64,000 nt of DNA, from positions 133,819 through 197,818 of the forward strand of contig JALHRQ010000006.1 of assembly GCA_022841375.1 (NCBI GenBank), given 5' to 3'. Of the stretch, positions 1 to 9,052 are shown piece after piece (position 1 is the first letter of the stretch; each line of letters begins with the position of its first letter). Origin of the DNA: Burkholderiales bacterium. Its GTDB lineage: Bacteria > Pseudomonadota > Gammaproteobacteria > Burkholderiales > SG8-41. Made by a program: the position numbers and the translations under genes. The notes under the pieces were generated by a model. The model was given only the letters and a program-made list of their open reading frames with translations, was not told the origin of the DNA and did no database searches.

Positions 1-94
1 GATACCACAGACAACTAAGGCTCTATAAAAATATAAATAAAAACAATTAGTTACAGTATTATCCGGGCAGCACATGAGGCCCGACAACTGCAAG

Positions 95-1015
95 CTAAGC
101 CTGTGCCAAGCCCAGTTTGCGCAGCAGTGCGCCCATCACCACGCGCTCCTGATCGAGGAAGGCATCCAGAGCAGCGCCGCCGAGGTAGGTGTTGGCCCAG
201 TATTTGTCCGCGAGCTCGCTATTCCATTCCGGCGTCGCCGTGGCGGCCCGCAGCGCGTGATCCCAGAATGCGATCTGCGCCGGCGTGATGCCGGCGGCGC
301 AGATGACGCCACGCCAGGTACCGATCACGCAGTCGACGCCGCATTCGGTCCAGGTCGGTACGTCGGCATAAAGCCGCGGCAGGCGCTGTGGTGCTGAAAC
401 CGCGATGGCGCGAACCTGTCCGGTAGCCATGGCTTTGGTCGCGCTGACCGCGGTAATCGCAGCCACTTCCGCGCGGTGTTCAATCACGTCGGCCACGGCA
501 TACAACGCGGAATCGAAGACGTTGATCTGCAACGCCTGGATGTCGCCGCCGGCTTTGGCGGTGACCTGCGCCAGCGCCATGTGATTGATGTTGCCGATGG
601 CCGTAGCCAGCGCGATGCGGCAGCCCGCGGTGTCGTCGGCAAGGCGCTGCATGAAATCCGCGGCATTGCGGATCGGTGAATCCACGCGCACTACAAATGC
701 AATGTATTCGGTGTAGAGATTGGCCAGCGGCGTCAGCGCGGTATGGTCGAAATCCGCTTCGCCGAGTTGGCGGTTGGTGATCACGGTCGGTGAATTGATT
801 GCCAGCACATGCGGGTTGCCGGTCTGGGTGTGCAGATAATCCCAGCCGTTGCCGCCGCCGCGACCGGGAATGTTGGTGAGCTTGATCGGCTGGTTGACGA
901 GTTTGTTGGCCTCGAGAATGCCGATCAACGCCCGCGCCGGCCGATCCTGTCCGCCGCCGGCCGGGGTGCCGGCAACGAGTTCGATGCCGTGTTCAGGTTG
1001 CCATTCCGGTTTCAT
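95..1015 (-). CDS. TctC/Bug-family tricarboxylate-binding protein lacking a signal peptide
   Basis: The 306-residue product has the layout of the Bug (TctC) family of periplasmic solute receptors: an N-terminal VAGTPAGGGQD stretch, IPGRGGGNG near residue 50, and the family-like central and C-terminal lobes. Family members normally bind small carboxylates in the periplasm. Here the ATG (1015) overlaps the stop of the upstream MFS gene as ATGA, and the protein starts straight into the binding-protein fold with no hydrophobic leader. The reading frame is open further upstream, but that extension is an antisense-like, Arg/His-rich translation of the MFS gene, so I reject it. The product is probably cytoplasmic or non-classical; binding of a carboxylate or a CoA-pathway intermediate is inference. 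Confidence 0.85.
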   Translation of the reverse strand: MKPEWQPEHGIELVAGTPAGGGQDRPARALIGILEANKLVNQPIKLTNIPGRGGGNGWDYLHTQTGNPHVLAINSPTVITNRQLGEADFDHTALTPLANLYTEYIAFVVRVDSPIRNAADFMQRLADDTAGCRIALATAIGNINHMALAQVTAKAGGDIQALQINVFDSALYAVADVIEHRAEVAAITAVSATKAMATGQVRAIAVSAPQRLPRLYADVPTWTECGVDCVIGTWRGVICAAGITPAQIAFWDHALRAATATPEWNSELADKYWANTYLGGAALDAFLDQERVVMGALLRKLGLAQA

Positions 1016-2292
1016 GCGGCCGGGGAGCGCAGATCCTCGCGCGGCACAAAAAGCACCAGCAGGTTGGCGGCGATGATGGTGCCGGCGAGAAAGTAGAAAG
1101 CAGCGTAGACATTCCAGGTATCGGCGATCAGGCCGAAGGTCGCCGGTGCGATGCTGCCGCCGATGGCGAGAATGGTGAACTGCAGTCCCACGCCGGTGCC
1201 GGCCAGCCGCTTCGGCGTGTTTTCCACCGCCCAGGCCTGCATCACCGGGCGCATCGCGTATAGGAAAAAGCCAACCAGCGCGACAAACACGATGAACAAA
1301 AAGGATTGGCCGGCGAAGACCATGCCGATGATGGTGACCCCGGTCAGGACCATGCTCGACAGCACGACCTGACGCCGGCCGACCTTGTCCGAGACATGTC
1401 CGGCAATCGGCCCGGCGATCAGACCTGCGACCTGCAGTACGGTCATGCATACGCCGATGGCAATTGTTGAATAACCCTGTTCATAAGCCAGGTACACCGG
1501 CAGGAACACCATCAACCCGACCTGGGTCAGGGTGCGGCAGCCGCCACTGATGCAGATCAGCATCAGCGCGCGGTTGCGCATCAGCGTGCCCAGATCATGC
1601 AGGTACTGGCGTGCGTTCCATTTGCTGTCGTTACCGGCGTTGACGCCGTCTTTTAAATTTTCTTTATTTGCTTCTGCTTTGTCCTTGCTGCCATCCGTTG
1701 CGCGGGTGGTGGCGAGTGCGCCGACCAGCACCAGGATCATCGTCGCCATTACCAGGCCGGGCACGATGTTGATCACTACCACCTCGCGCCAGGTGAACCA
1801 GGCGAGCAATGTCCCGGCGGCCAGCGGCGCCAGAGCTTCGCCGATATTGCCGCCCATGCCGTGAAAGGACAGGACCAGACCCTTGCGCTGCGGATACTGG
1901 TGAGCCAGCGTCGGAATCGCTGCCGGATGCCACAGGTTGTTGCCGATGCCGACCAGCATCACGCACACCACCAGCATCCACATGCTGTTAGTCAGGCTCA
2001 TCAGTGCGTAGGGAAACCCGACCCAGAACAGCGAGGCCGCCATCAGGTAACCCTTTTTGCCGATGGCATCGACGATCATGCCGCCGGGCAGGTTGGACAG
2101 CGCGCCGGCGATGTGCTGCGCGCTCATCAGAAAACCGATTTGCGTATAGGAGAGGCCAAGTTCCTTGCCGATCAACGGCAGCAGGATATAAAACGTTGCC
2201 GGATACCAGTGGGTGAGGCCGTGACCGGCGGAAATCAGCCAGACATCGCGGAAGGTACGTGGGGGCAAAGCGTCGGCGGCAGTGATGCTCAT
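1012..2292 (-). CDS. Major facilitator superfamily transporter
   Basis: The 426-residue protein has about twelve hydrophobic segments in two halves, separated near residues 190-235 by a long hydrophilic, Lys/Asn/Asp-rich loop. It carries the MFS cytoplasmic loop motif as GHVSDKVGRR in the second half and a divergent copy (PGGMIVDAIGKKG) in the first. The fold resembles the fosmidomycin-resistance-like and organic-anion branches of MFS; the substrate cannot be read from sequence. The gene is divergent from the acyl-CoA synthetase and overlaps the next minus-strand gene by four bases, so the two are probably translationally coupled. The neighbours make a carboxylic acid substrate plausible (inference). 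Confidence 0.88.
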   Translation of the reverse strand: MSITAADALPPRTFRDVWLISAGHGLTHWYPATFYILLPLIGKELGLSYTQIGFLMSAQHIAGALSNLPGGMIVDAIGKKGYLMAASLFWVGFPYALMSLTNSMWMLVVCVMLVGIGNNLWHPAAIPTLAHQYPQRKGLVLSFHGMGGNIGEALAPLAAGTLLAWFTWREVVVINIVPGLVMATMILVLVGALATTRATDGSKDKAEANKENLKDGVNAGNDSKWNARQYLHDLGTLMRNRALMLICISGGCRTLTQVGLMVFLPVYLAYEQGYSTIAIGVCMTVLQVAGLIAGPIAGHVSDKVGRRQVVLSSMVLTGVTIIGMVFAGQSFLFIVFVALVGFFLYAMRPVMQAWAVENTPKRLAGTGVGLQFTILAIGGSIAPATFGLIADTWNVYAAFYFLAGTIIAANLLVLFVPREDLRSPAA

Positions 2293-2355
2293 AATATGGT
2301 CTCAAGCAGGGGTCGAAGTCATCTTAGCATGGGGCTTTGCACGTAAGCCGCGGCG

Positions 2356-2361
2356 TATAAT
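2356..2361 (+). promoter_or_regulatory. Putative -10 box for the acyl-CoA synthetase operon
   Basis: A perfect TATAAT lies 41 bases before the ATG of the synthetase gene, in the 110-base gap between divergent genes. The -35 side is poor: a TTGCAC at 2337-2342 is only 13 bases away. This may be a weak or activator-dependent sigma-70 promoter. Confidence 0.45.
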
Positions 2362-2402
2362 CGGCGCCTCTCCCGCAACACAAAATATAAATCCGGCCTC
2401 TC

Positions 2403-4526
2403 ATGCGTACCGACATCGAGCGTTTTTTCAGCCCCAAATCCATCGCCATCATCGGCGCCTCGCAGGATCTGATCACCATCAGCGGCCAGCCGCTGAAACA
2501 CCTGACCAGCCACGGCTACAAGGGCAAGCTGTATCCGATCAATCCGAAGTATCAGGAAATCATCGGCGTCAAATGCTGGCCCTCGCTGGAGGCGTTGCCG
2601 GAAGTGCCGGAGCTGGCGCTGATCCTGGTCAATGCGAAGCGCGTGGCCGACATGCTCACCGCCTGCGGCAAAAAGGGCGTGCCTTATGTGATCATTTTCA
2701 GCTCCGGCTTTTCAGAGACCGGCGGCGACGGCGTGGCGATGCAACAAAAGCTGGCGGACATTGCGCGCGAATACAACATCGGCGTCATCGGCCCCAACTG
2801 CCAGGGCATGATCAATGCGGCCGACGCGGTGTATGCCGGTTTCGGCTCGGTGTTCAACGCGGACTACGACGGCGGCACGGTGAGCATGGTGTCGCAGTCG
2901 GGCGGCTTCGGTTTTTCGGTAATGAACCTGTCTTCGCTCGACGGCGGCCTGCCGTTCCGCCAGATGGTGACCACCGGTAACGAAATCGGCGTGTCGACGC
3001 TGGACTTCATGGATTATTTCATCCGCGATCCGCATACCGAGATCATCGGCACCTATATCGAGGGGGTGAAGGATGCGCGGCGCATCCTCGACGTCGGTGA
3101 CAAGGCACTCGCGGCCGGCAAGCCGATCCTGATGTGGAAGGTCGGCAATACCGAACAGGGGCAGAAGGCTGCGGCGTCGCATACGGCGAACCTCGGCGGC
3201 GCAATGGCCTTGTACAAGGCGGCGTTCAAACAAAAGGGCATCATCCAGGTCGAGGACATTCAAGACCTGGTGGATTACGGCCGCGCGCTGCGCAGCAACC
3301 GCCTGCCGCGCGGCAACCGGCTGGCGATCATCACCATCTCCGGCGGCGCCGGCATCCTGATGACCGACGAAATCGTCGCCGGCGGCATGCAAATGGCGCA
3401 GTTGTCACCGGACACGGTGGCCAAGCTGAAGGAATTCGTGCCTTCATACGGTTCGGTGGGCAATCCGGTCGACGTCACCGCGGCGATATTCAACGATCTC
3501 ACCCTCATTAACCGCACGCTGCAGGCGATCAACGATGATCCGGGCGTCGATTGCATCGCGATGATCAACGCTTCGCTGCAGGGCGAGATTGCGCTCAACG
3601 TCGCCAATGAGATCGTTGCTGCCGCAGCCAAAACCGACAAGCCGATTTTCATTTCGTGGAGCGCGCGCGATGCCGTCGCGCCCGAGGCTTACGCTGCGCT
3701 GGATGCGGCGCGCATCCCCCATTACAAGTCGCCGGTGCGCTGCGGCCGCGCGCTGGCCGCGGTGTCCTGGTATGCCGAAGCCAGGCGCCGCAATGCCGCG
3801 CAGAAAAACGACAAGCCGCCGGTGACCAACCGGCCCGCGGCGCACGCCATGCTGAAGGGCAAAAGCGGTGATGTCGCCGAATACGCGGCCAAGCAGGTGC
3901 TGGCCGAGTACGGCATTTCAGTGACGCAGGAACAACTGGCGACCAGCCGCGAAGCCGCTGTCGCTGCCGCGCAGAAAATCGGTTTCCCGGTGGCGATGAA
4001 GGTGCAGTCGCCCGACATCTCGCACAAGACTGAAGCCAAGGCGGTATGTCTCGGCGTGGCGGATGCCGCGGGCGTTGCCGCGGCGTACGACGAGATCCTC
4101 AAAAATGCCAAGGCCTACAAGGCTGACGCCCGGATTGAAGGCGTGCTGGTGCAGGAGATGGTCGGCGGCGGCATCGAAGCGATTATCGGTATCACCAACG
4201 ACGCGCTGTTCGGCCCCGCGGTGATGTTTGGTCTCGGCGGGATTTTTGCCGAAGTGCTGAAGGATGTGTCCTTCCGTCTCGCGCCGATCACGCCGGCGAT
4301 GGCGCGTGAAATGGTCGAAGAGATCAAGGGTTACCCGGTACTCGCCGGTGCAAGGGGAAAACCGCCGGCCGATGTTGATGAGCTGGTCGATACGCTGGTC
4401 AAGCTGTCAGCACTGGCGGTTGATCTGAAGGATCAGGTCGCCGAGCTCGACATCAATCCGCTGATCGTCATGCCCAAGGGCAAAGGCGTCAAGGCTGCGG
4501 ATGCGTTGATTAGAATGAAGAGCTAA
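2403..4526 (+). CDS. ADP-forming acyl-CoA synthetase (acetate--CoA ligase family)
   Basis: The 707-residue protein is a fusion of the alpha and beta parts of NDP-forming acyl-CoA synthetases. Residues about 5-140 form a CoA-binding Rossmann domain (IAIIGAS, then GPNCQGM). Residues about 150-460 are succinyl-CoA-ligase-like domains with the SHTANLGG motif around residue 260, the region that carries the phospho-histidine in this family. Residues about 490-700 are an ATP-grasp domain with a GGIEAIIG core. The enzyme interconverts an acid, CoA and ATP with acyl-CoA, ADP and phosphate. It heads a plus-strand group with an acyl-CoA dehydrogenase and an SDR, which suggests activation and oxidation of one particular acid. 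The acid is unknown. Confidence 0.92.
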   Translation: MRTDIERFFSPKSIAIIGASQDLITISGQPLKHLTSHGYKGKLYPINPKYQEIIGVKCWPSLEALPEVPELALILVNAKRVADMLTACGKKGVPYVIIFSSGFSETGGDGVAMQQKLADIAREYNIGVIGPNCQGMINAADAVYAGFGSVFNADYDGGTVSMVSQSGGFGFSVMNLSSLDGGLPFRQMVTTGNEIGVSTLDFMDYFIRDPHTEIIGTYIEGVKDARRILDVGDKALAAGKPILMWKVGNTEQGQKAAASHTANLGGAMALYKAAFKQKGIIQVEDIQDLVDYGRALRSNRLPRGNRLAIITISGGAGILMTDEIVAGGMQMAQLSPDTVAKLKEFVPSYGSVGNPVDVTAAIFNDLTLINRTLQAINDDPGVDCIAMINASLQGEIALNVANEIVAAAAKTDKPIFISWSARDAVAPEAYAALDAARIPHYKSPVRCGRALAAVSWYAEARRRNAAQKNDKPPVTNRPAAHAMLKGKSGDVAEYAAKQVLAEYGISVTQEQLATSREAAVAAAQKIGFPVAMKVQSPDISHKTEAKAVCLGVADAAGVAAAYDEILKNAKAYKADARIEGVLVQEMVGGGIEAIIGITNDALFGPAVMFGLGGIFAEVLKDVSFRLAPITPAMAREMVEEIKGYPVLAGARGKPPADVDELVDTLVKLSALAVDLKDQVAELDINPLIVMPKGKGVKAADALIRMKS

Positions 4527-4542
4527 AGACCAAAATCTTTAG

Positions 4543-4684
4543 CCACAGAGGGCACAGAGAACACAGAGAACACAGAGAACACAGAGAACGGCAAGACAAA
4601 AATAAATAAAATCATAATTTATGTAATCTTCGCGGTGTGATTTTGGGTGTGAGTTTTTTTCTGTGAACTCTGTGTCCTCTGTGG
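4543..4684. repeat. Intergenic CACAGAG inverted-repeat element, copy 1
   Basis: The left arm (4543-4559) and right arm (4668-4684) are complementary at 16 of 17 positions. The left arm runs into about four tandem 9-base units of the CACAGAGAA type. The interior is AT-rich. The element fills the gap between the synthetase and dehydrogenase genes. Related copies lie at 5858-5962 and 53473-53569. Confidence 0.85.
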
Positions 4685-4710
4685 CAAGTTTTTGAACTTG
4701 GGGTTTCTTG

Positions 4711-5847
4711 ATGATATCTACCGAAGTGCGTTTGCTGTGCGACGAGGTCGCCAAGTTCGTACGCGAGCAGGTCGATCCGCGTTCGCGCTGGATCGAGGAA
4801 AACGATGCGATCCCCGATGACCTGATGCAGCTCGCCCGTGACATGGGTCTGTTCGGGTTGACCATCCCCGAGGAATACGGCGGCAGCGGTCTTGATCTCG
4901 CCGGCAAGTGCGCGATTGAAGAAGTCATGGGACGCACCAACTATGGTTTCGCCACGCTGATCGGCAACCACACCGGCATCAGTACCACCGGTATTACCGC
5001 ACTGGGTAATGTGGAGCAAAAGCAACGGTTCCTGCCGAAAATGGCCAGTGGCGAATGGATCGGCGCGTTTGCGTTGACCGAGCCGCAGGCCGGTTCCGAT
5101 CCCGCGGCGATGCGCACGATGGCGGTGAAAAAAGGCGACCGTTATGTGCTCAACGGCGAAAAAATCTACATCACCAACGCCGGCCCCGCCCATGTGTTCA
5201 CGGTGATGGCGATCACCGACAAGTCCAAGGGCATCAAGGGTATTTCGGCGTTTGTCATTGAACGCGATACACCGGGCTTCAGCGTCGGTAAAAACGAATT
5301 AAAAATGGGGATGCACGGCTGCACCACGGCGCCGTTGTCCTTTACGGATTGTGAAGTCCCGGCAGCCAACCTGCTCGGCGCCGAGGGCATGGGTTATGTG
5401 CAGGCGATGAAGACGCTGACCGCGGGCCGGGTCACGGTGTCGGCGCGCTGCTGCGGCATGATGGACAAGCTGATCGACCAGACCGCCGAGTACATGAAAA
5501 CCCGCAGCCAGGGCGGCAAGAAGCTCGCCGAACACCAGGGCTTGCAGTGGATGCTCGCCGACATGGCGGTGGCGCGTGATGCGGCGCGCGGCCTGACCTA
5601 TCGCGCGATTGACACGCTGATGCGCGGGGAACGCGGCACCATGGAAGCTTCGACCGCGAAAGTGTTTTCCACCGAAGCGCTGGGTCGTGTGGTCGATGCC
5701 TCGGTGCAGATTCACGGCGGCATGGGTTATATGCGCGAGGTCGGTATCGAAACCACGTTCCGCGATGCGCGCATCGTGCGCATTTACGAAGGCACCTCTG
5801 AAATCCAGCGCAATATCATCGCCGGGCTGTTGTTGAAGGATGACTGA
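4711..5847 (+). CDS. Acyl-CoA dehydrogenase
   Basis: The 378-residue protein shows the complete acyl-CoA dehydrogenase fold: an N-terminal helical domain (DMGLFGLTIPEEYGG), the middle beta domain with FALTEPQAGSD and the WIGAF/ITNAG substrate and FAD contacts, and a C-terminal helical domain with QIHGGMGYM. The motif IYEGTSEIQR near residue 360 holds the catalytic glutamate position of the medium- and short-chain enzymes. It oxidises an acyl-CoA to the 2-enoyl-CoA and passes electrons to ETF. I chose ATG 4711; an in-frame TTG lies one codon earlier and neither has a strong ribosome binding site. Chain length and substrate cannot be told. Confidence 0.93.
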   Translation: MISTEVRLLCDEVAKFVREQVDPRSRWIEENDAIPDDLMQLARDMGLFGLTIPEEYGGSGLDLAGKCAIEEVMGRTNYGFATLIGNHTGISTTGITALGNVEQKQRFLPKMASGEWIGAFALTEPQAGSDPAAMRTMAVKKGDRYVLNGEKIYITNAGPAHVFTVMAITDKSKGIKGISAFVIERDTPGFSVGKNELKMGMHGCTTAPLSFTDCEVPAANLLGAEGMGYVQAMKTLTAGRVTVSARCCGMMDKLIDQTAEYMKTRSQGGKKLAEHQGLQWMLADMAVARDAARGLTYRAIDTLMRGERGTMEASTAKVFSTEALGRVVDASVQIHGGMGYMREVGIETTFRDARIVRIYEGTSEIQRNIIAGLLLKDD

Positions 5848-5857
5848 AAGGCTTTAG

Positions 5858-5962
5858 CCACAGAGGACACAGAGAGCACAGAGGACGGCAAACCCGAGGG
5901 GTGGAGTCTCTGTAAGTAATTGTTTTTATTGTTTTTCTCTGCGTCCTCTGTGATCTCTGTGG
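5858..5962. repeat. Intergenic CACAGAG inverted-repeat element, copy 2
   Basis: The left arm from 5858 (CCACAGAGGACACAGAG and one further unit) is complementary to the right arm ending at 5962. The loop includes a T-rich tract. The element lies between the dehydrogenase and the SDR gene and ends 15 bases before the SDR ribosome binding site. Confidence 0.85.
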
Positions 5963-5989
5963 CAAAAAGATTTTTTGAAGGAGTTGGAA

Positions 5990-6766
5990 ATGGCAAAAGT
6001 CCAGGAATTGATGAACCTCGAGGGCCAGGTCAGTGTGGTCACCGGCGGCGCTACCGGCATTGGCCTGCAGATGGCGAAAGGGCTGGCGGAAGCCGGCTCC
6101 AACATCGTGCTCTGTTCGCGGCGCCTCGATGTCTGTGAACAAGCGGCGGCGGAGATCGAAAAACTCGGCGTCAAGGCGCTGGCCATCGCTTGCGATGTGA
6201 CCAAGCCGGATCAGGTCGAAGCGATGAAGGACGCGGTGCTGAAAAAATTCGGCCGCGTCGATGTCCTGGTCAACAACGCCGGCCGTGCCTGGGTGGCGCC
6301 GCCCGAAGACACGCCGCTCGAACGCTGGCAACAGGTGTTTGACCTCAACATCACCGCGCCATTCCTCTGCGCACAGGCGCTGGGCCGAGAATTCATCAAA
6401 CAGAAGCGCGGCAAGATCATCAACATCGCGTCGATCGCCGGCCTCGTCGGGCGCAATCCCGCCGCCTACAACTCGATTGCCTACGGTTCGAGCAAGGGCG
6501 CGCTGGTCAACTTCACCCGCGACCTTGCGGTGAAATGGGCGCAGCACAACATCCAGGTCAATGCGATTTGCCCGGGATTTTTTGTGACGCCCATCAATGA
6601 AAAGATGTACATGAAAAACAAGGAAAACGTCGAGCGCGAGATTCCGCTCGGCCGCACCGGTGGCCCGGATGACCTGAAGGGCATTGTGGTGGTGCTGGCT
6701 TCAGCGGCTTCCAATTTCATGACCGGGGCGATCATTCCGGTCGATGGTGGTTCGGTGGCCTGGTAG
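5990..6766 (+). CDS. Short-chain dehydrogenase/reductase (SDR)
   Basis: The 258-residue classical SDR has the glycine-rich cofactor motif TGGATGIG at residues 16-23, NNAG near residue 93, and the catalytic Ser (IASIAG) and Tyr-x3-Lys (YGSSK, about residue 165). The acidic or basic cofactor-selecting position reads CSRR, which leans towards NADPH; this is a weak inference. A GAAGGAG ribosome binding site 6-7 bases before ATG 5990 fixes the start. Next to an acyl-CoA dehydrogenase, oxidation or reduction of a 3-hydroxyacyl or alicyclic alcohol intermediate is the natural guess, but the substrate is not shown. Confidence 0.92.
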   Translation: MAKVQELMNLEGQVSVVTGGATGIGLQMAKGLAEAGSNIVLCSRRLDVCEQAAAEIEKLGVKALAIACDVTKPDQVEAMKDAVLKKFGRVDVLVNNAGRAWVAPPEDTPLERWQQVFDLNITAPFLCAQALGREFIKQKRGKIINIASIAGLVGRNPAAYNSIAYGSSKGALVNFTRDLAVKWAQHNIQVNAICPGFFVTPINEKMYMKNKENVEREIPLGRTGGPDDLKGIVVVLASAASNFMTGAIIPVDGGSVAW

Positions 6767-6926
6767 GGTAGGTGAATACCGGCATGGGGTGCAGGGTCCA
6801 GAAATACGAATCCTGTCGCCACTACCACTTAAATCAATCACTTCGGTTGATTTCTGGTTCATGCTTTCCTCTGTCACGAGCACGGCGTGGTCGAGGTTAA
6901 TGCCGCGATGAGCTTTAAAGAAGTTC

Positions 6927-8738
6927 TCAGGATCGATTGCAAAGGTCAACTTCGACGCGGTTCCGCCCACTCTGCTTCGCACGGTAAAGCATCCTGTCAG
7001 CCCGGTTGATAAATAATTCGCAGTTATCGCTGTCGTCGCGAAAATCTGTAATTCCAACACTCACTGTAACTTCTAGAGCGCCTCCAGCAGCGTCGAGGCC
7101 AATCGGTTTCATCGCCACCGCCTGGCGAATTCTCTCACCGATCATCACCAGCGAATCCACGTCAGCCGCGACCAGGATCAGCATGAATTCTTCGCCGCCA
7201 TAGCGCACGGCGATATCCGGTCTGCGAACGCAATCTGCAATACGACGGCTTACTTCCTTCAGAACTGCATCGCCTGCAGGGTGTCCGTAAATGTCGTTAA
7301 CCCGTTTGAAATTGTCGATGTCACACATCGCAAGCGCAAGCGCAGACTTATAACGACCAGCCGCAAACACGGCCTCGTTTAGTCGAGCAAGGCCATACCG
7401 CTTATTTTTCAACTGGGTAAGCCCGTCGGTGATCGCCCCGGTGTAGTTGCGCGAGTTGACCGTCGCCAGCATCAAATGCGCGCCGAGATTATTGAGCATT
7501 TCCTCGCCGACGCGTATTCCTGCCGTTACACCGACGCACACCAGCAGGCCCACCAACCGTTCTTCTGCAACCACTGGGAGCGCAAGTGTCAGCTCTTCGC
7601 GTTGTCGTTTAAACTGAAGTCTTTTTGTGCGGAGGGCATCCGTGACAAGTTCGGGTGGAATGCCCCCCAGCAGTTGCTGCACCTGCGCCGTGTTCGATAC
7701 GAGTGCTGCCTCCAGCGTGCCTTCGCCCCTTGCCATGATCTCTTCCTGCTGCTTTCCCGCAGCGGCACAGATCCAACTGCTGTCTGCAGTTTCCAGAAAA
7801 AAGGCGGTATGCGCCGGGTGCAGTTTTTCGAAGATTACGTGGGACAAGCTCATTGCAAAATCGGTTGTTTCCAGATTCTTGGAGGCCTCGGTGACGAGTG
7901 TATAAAGCAGCGCTGATTCGGTGTTGGCAGCCTCGATTTTCGTCACCTGTTCCTCAATGCGCTCGGCCATGCGGTTAAAATCACACGCCAGAAGTCCCAG
8001 TTCGTTCCTGCCCAGCACTTCGGTGCGTTCTCCCAGATCGCCACTCGCAAGTCGTTGCACGGACTCAATCAAGGCATGAACGGGCCGCATTACCAGTCTT
8101 TTGAATAACAGGGCAATCAGCACCAGCATTACCATTCCCGAAATCAGGCCCAGCATGAGGATGCTGCGGCGCCGTTCCTGGGCGCTGTTTTCGAGTGACG
8201 AAAGGTCGAAATCAATTGTGATAAATCCACGTATTTCCTCGTCCTGCGCATGGCAGGCTTTGCAGGCATGAACAGCAGGAATCGGGCTAACGACACGCAG
8301 GCTCCGTGAGCCATCCGGTGTAGGAAGAATCGCTGATGTCGGGAAATCCCCAGCGTGCGCGCTGTCGCAGGCCGGGCATTCCGCATTGTTCGAGGTGTCA
8401 ATGCGTGTACCTATCGAGGCGCTTTCTGATCCGGCCTTGACGAGGCCATCTTTATTCAGCACAAGGATGCGTAACGCGCCGACAAGCTGACCACGCTGCA
8501 CTGCTTTGGTAGAGACGGTACTCCATGCCGTCGTGCCACCTCCGGCCATCATGAGGTCACCGAGTTCGGCGGCAGTGACCACGGCGATATTGCGTGCCTC
8601 GTTAAGATGCCTATTGGTGTATTGATTTTCTTCCTGCTTGGCTGCGATCAGGAGCATAAGTGCAAACGCAGCCGAAGTGACAACCAGTACCCCTACCCCC
8701 AGCCTGACAGGAATGCTATCGCGCAGTCGCACTTTCAT
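6927..8738 (-). CDS. Diguanylate cyclase with periplasmic c-heme sensor domain, HAMP and GAF-like domains
   Basis: In the 603-residue protein, a transmembrane helix at residues 12-33 is followed by a periplasmic sensor containing one c-type heme motif, CKACH, near residue 158, and a CPAC pair about 30 residues earlier. A second transmembrane helix (about 192-212) leads to HAMP (about 213-265), a GAF-like region (about 275-420) and a GGDEF domain. The active site is YGGEEF near 513, and the product-inhibition site RRPD sits ten residues before it, so cyclase activity with feedback inhibition is expected. The sensor resembles that of the HAMP-PAS protein at 30860-32056. Redox or ligand sensing through the heme, driving c-di-GMP synthesis, is inference from this layout. 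Confidence 0.9.
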   Translation of the reverse strand: MKVRLRDSIPVRLGVGVLVVTSAAFALMLLIAAKQEENQYTNRHLNEARNIAVVTAAELGDLMMAGGGTTAWSTVSTKAVQRGQLVGALRILVLNKDGLVKAGSESASIGTRIDTSNNAECPACDSAHAGDFPTSAILPTPDGSRSLRVVSPIPAVHACKACHAQDEEIRGFITIDFDLSSLENSAQERRRSILMLGLISGMVMLVLIALLFKRLVMRPVHALIESVQRLASGDLGERTEVLGRNELGLLACDFNRMAERIEEQVTKIEAANTESALLYTLVTEASKNLETTDFAMSLSHVIFEKLHPAHTAFFLETADSSWICAAAGKQQEEIMARGEGTLEAALVSNTAQVQQLLGGIPPELVTDALRTKRLQFKRQREELTLALPVVAEERLVGLLVCVGVTAGIRVGEEMLNNLGAHLMLATVNSRNYTGAITDGLTQLKNKRYGLARLNEAVFAAGRYKSALALAMCDIDNFKRVNDIYGHPAGDAVLKEVSRRIADCVRRPDIAVRYGGEEFMLILVAADVDSLVMIGERIRQAVAMKPIGLDAAGGALEVTVSVGITDFRDDSDNCELFINRADRMLYRAKQSGRNRVEVDLCNRS

Positions 8739-9052
8739 TTCAATGTCCCCGAATTGGTCTTTTTATTCTTCTCTTGAACCTCAAGCTTCCCCTTGCTGGA
8801 GCCTGTTATAACTTTTACTAACAGGAGAGATAAGGCAAATGGCGGGGAGGAAAAATCTCGCCAAGCCCCTCAAGCTTCTCCCGCTGATGCATACGACATG
8901 GAATGATCATTTGGTGGCCCGCAGTCAATGCGCTCGCGAGTGATTGTGTCCTCACTCATTGCGACGTTGCATTCTATGGATACCAATTGCATTCAGTTAA
9001 TTGGCATCGAACCGAGACTCGCGGGATTTTTTCCCGGTAACGGGAACGTGAA
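8739..9052. other. Non-coding gap between two minus-strand genes
   Basis: I see no convincing gene in these 314 bases. It holds a CTTGAACCTCAAG palindrome around 8775 and, at about 9027-9048, overlapping short hairpins (GGGA-T6-CCCG and TTCCCG-GTAA-CGGGAA) just after the pentaheme cytochrome stop, which may help end that transcript although no T-run follows on the minus strand. Confidence 0.5.

Noticed and set aside
1-94. Gene or terminator at the left edge
   Set aside because: Only AT-rich sequence and a five-base hairpin (CGGGC with GCCCG) without a T-run are visible.
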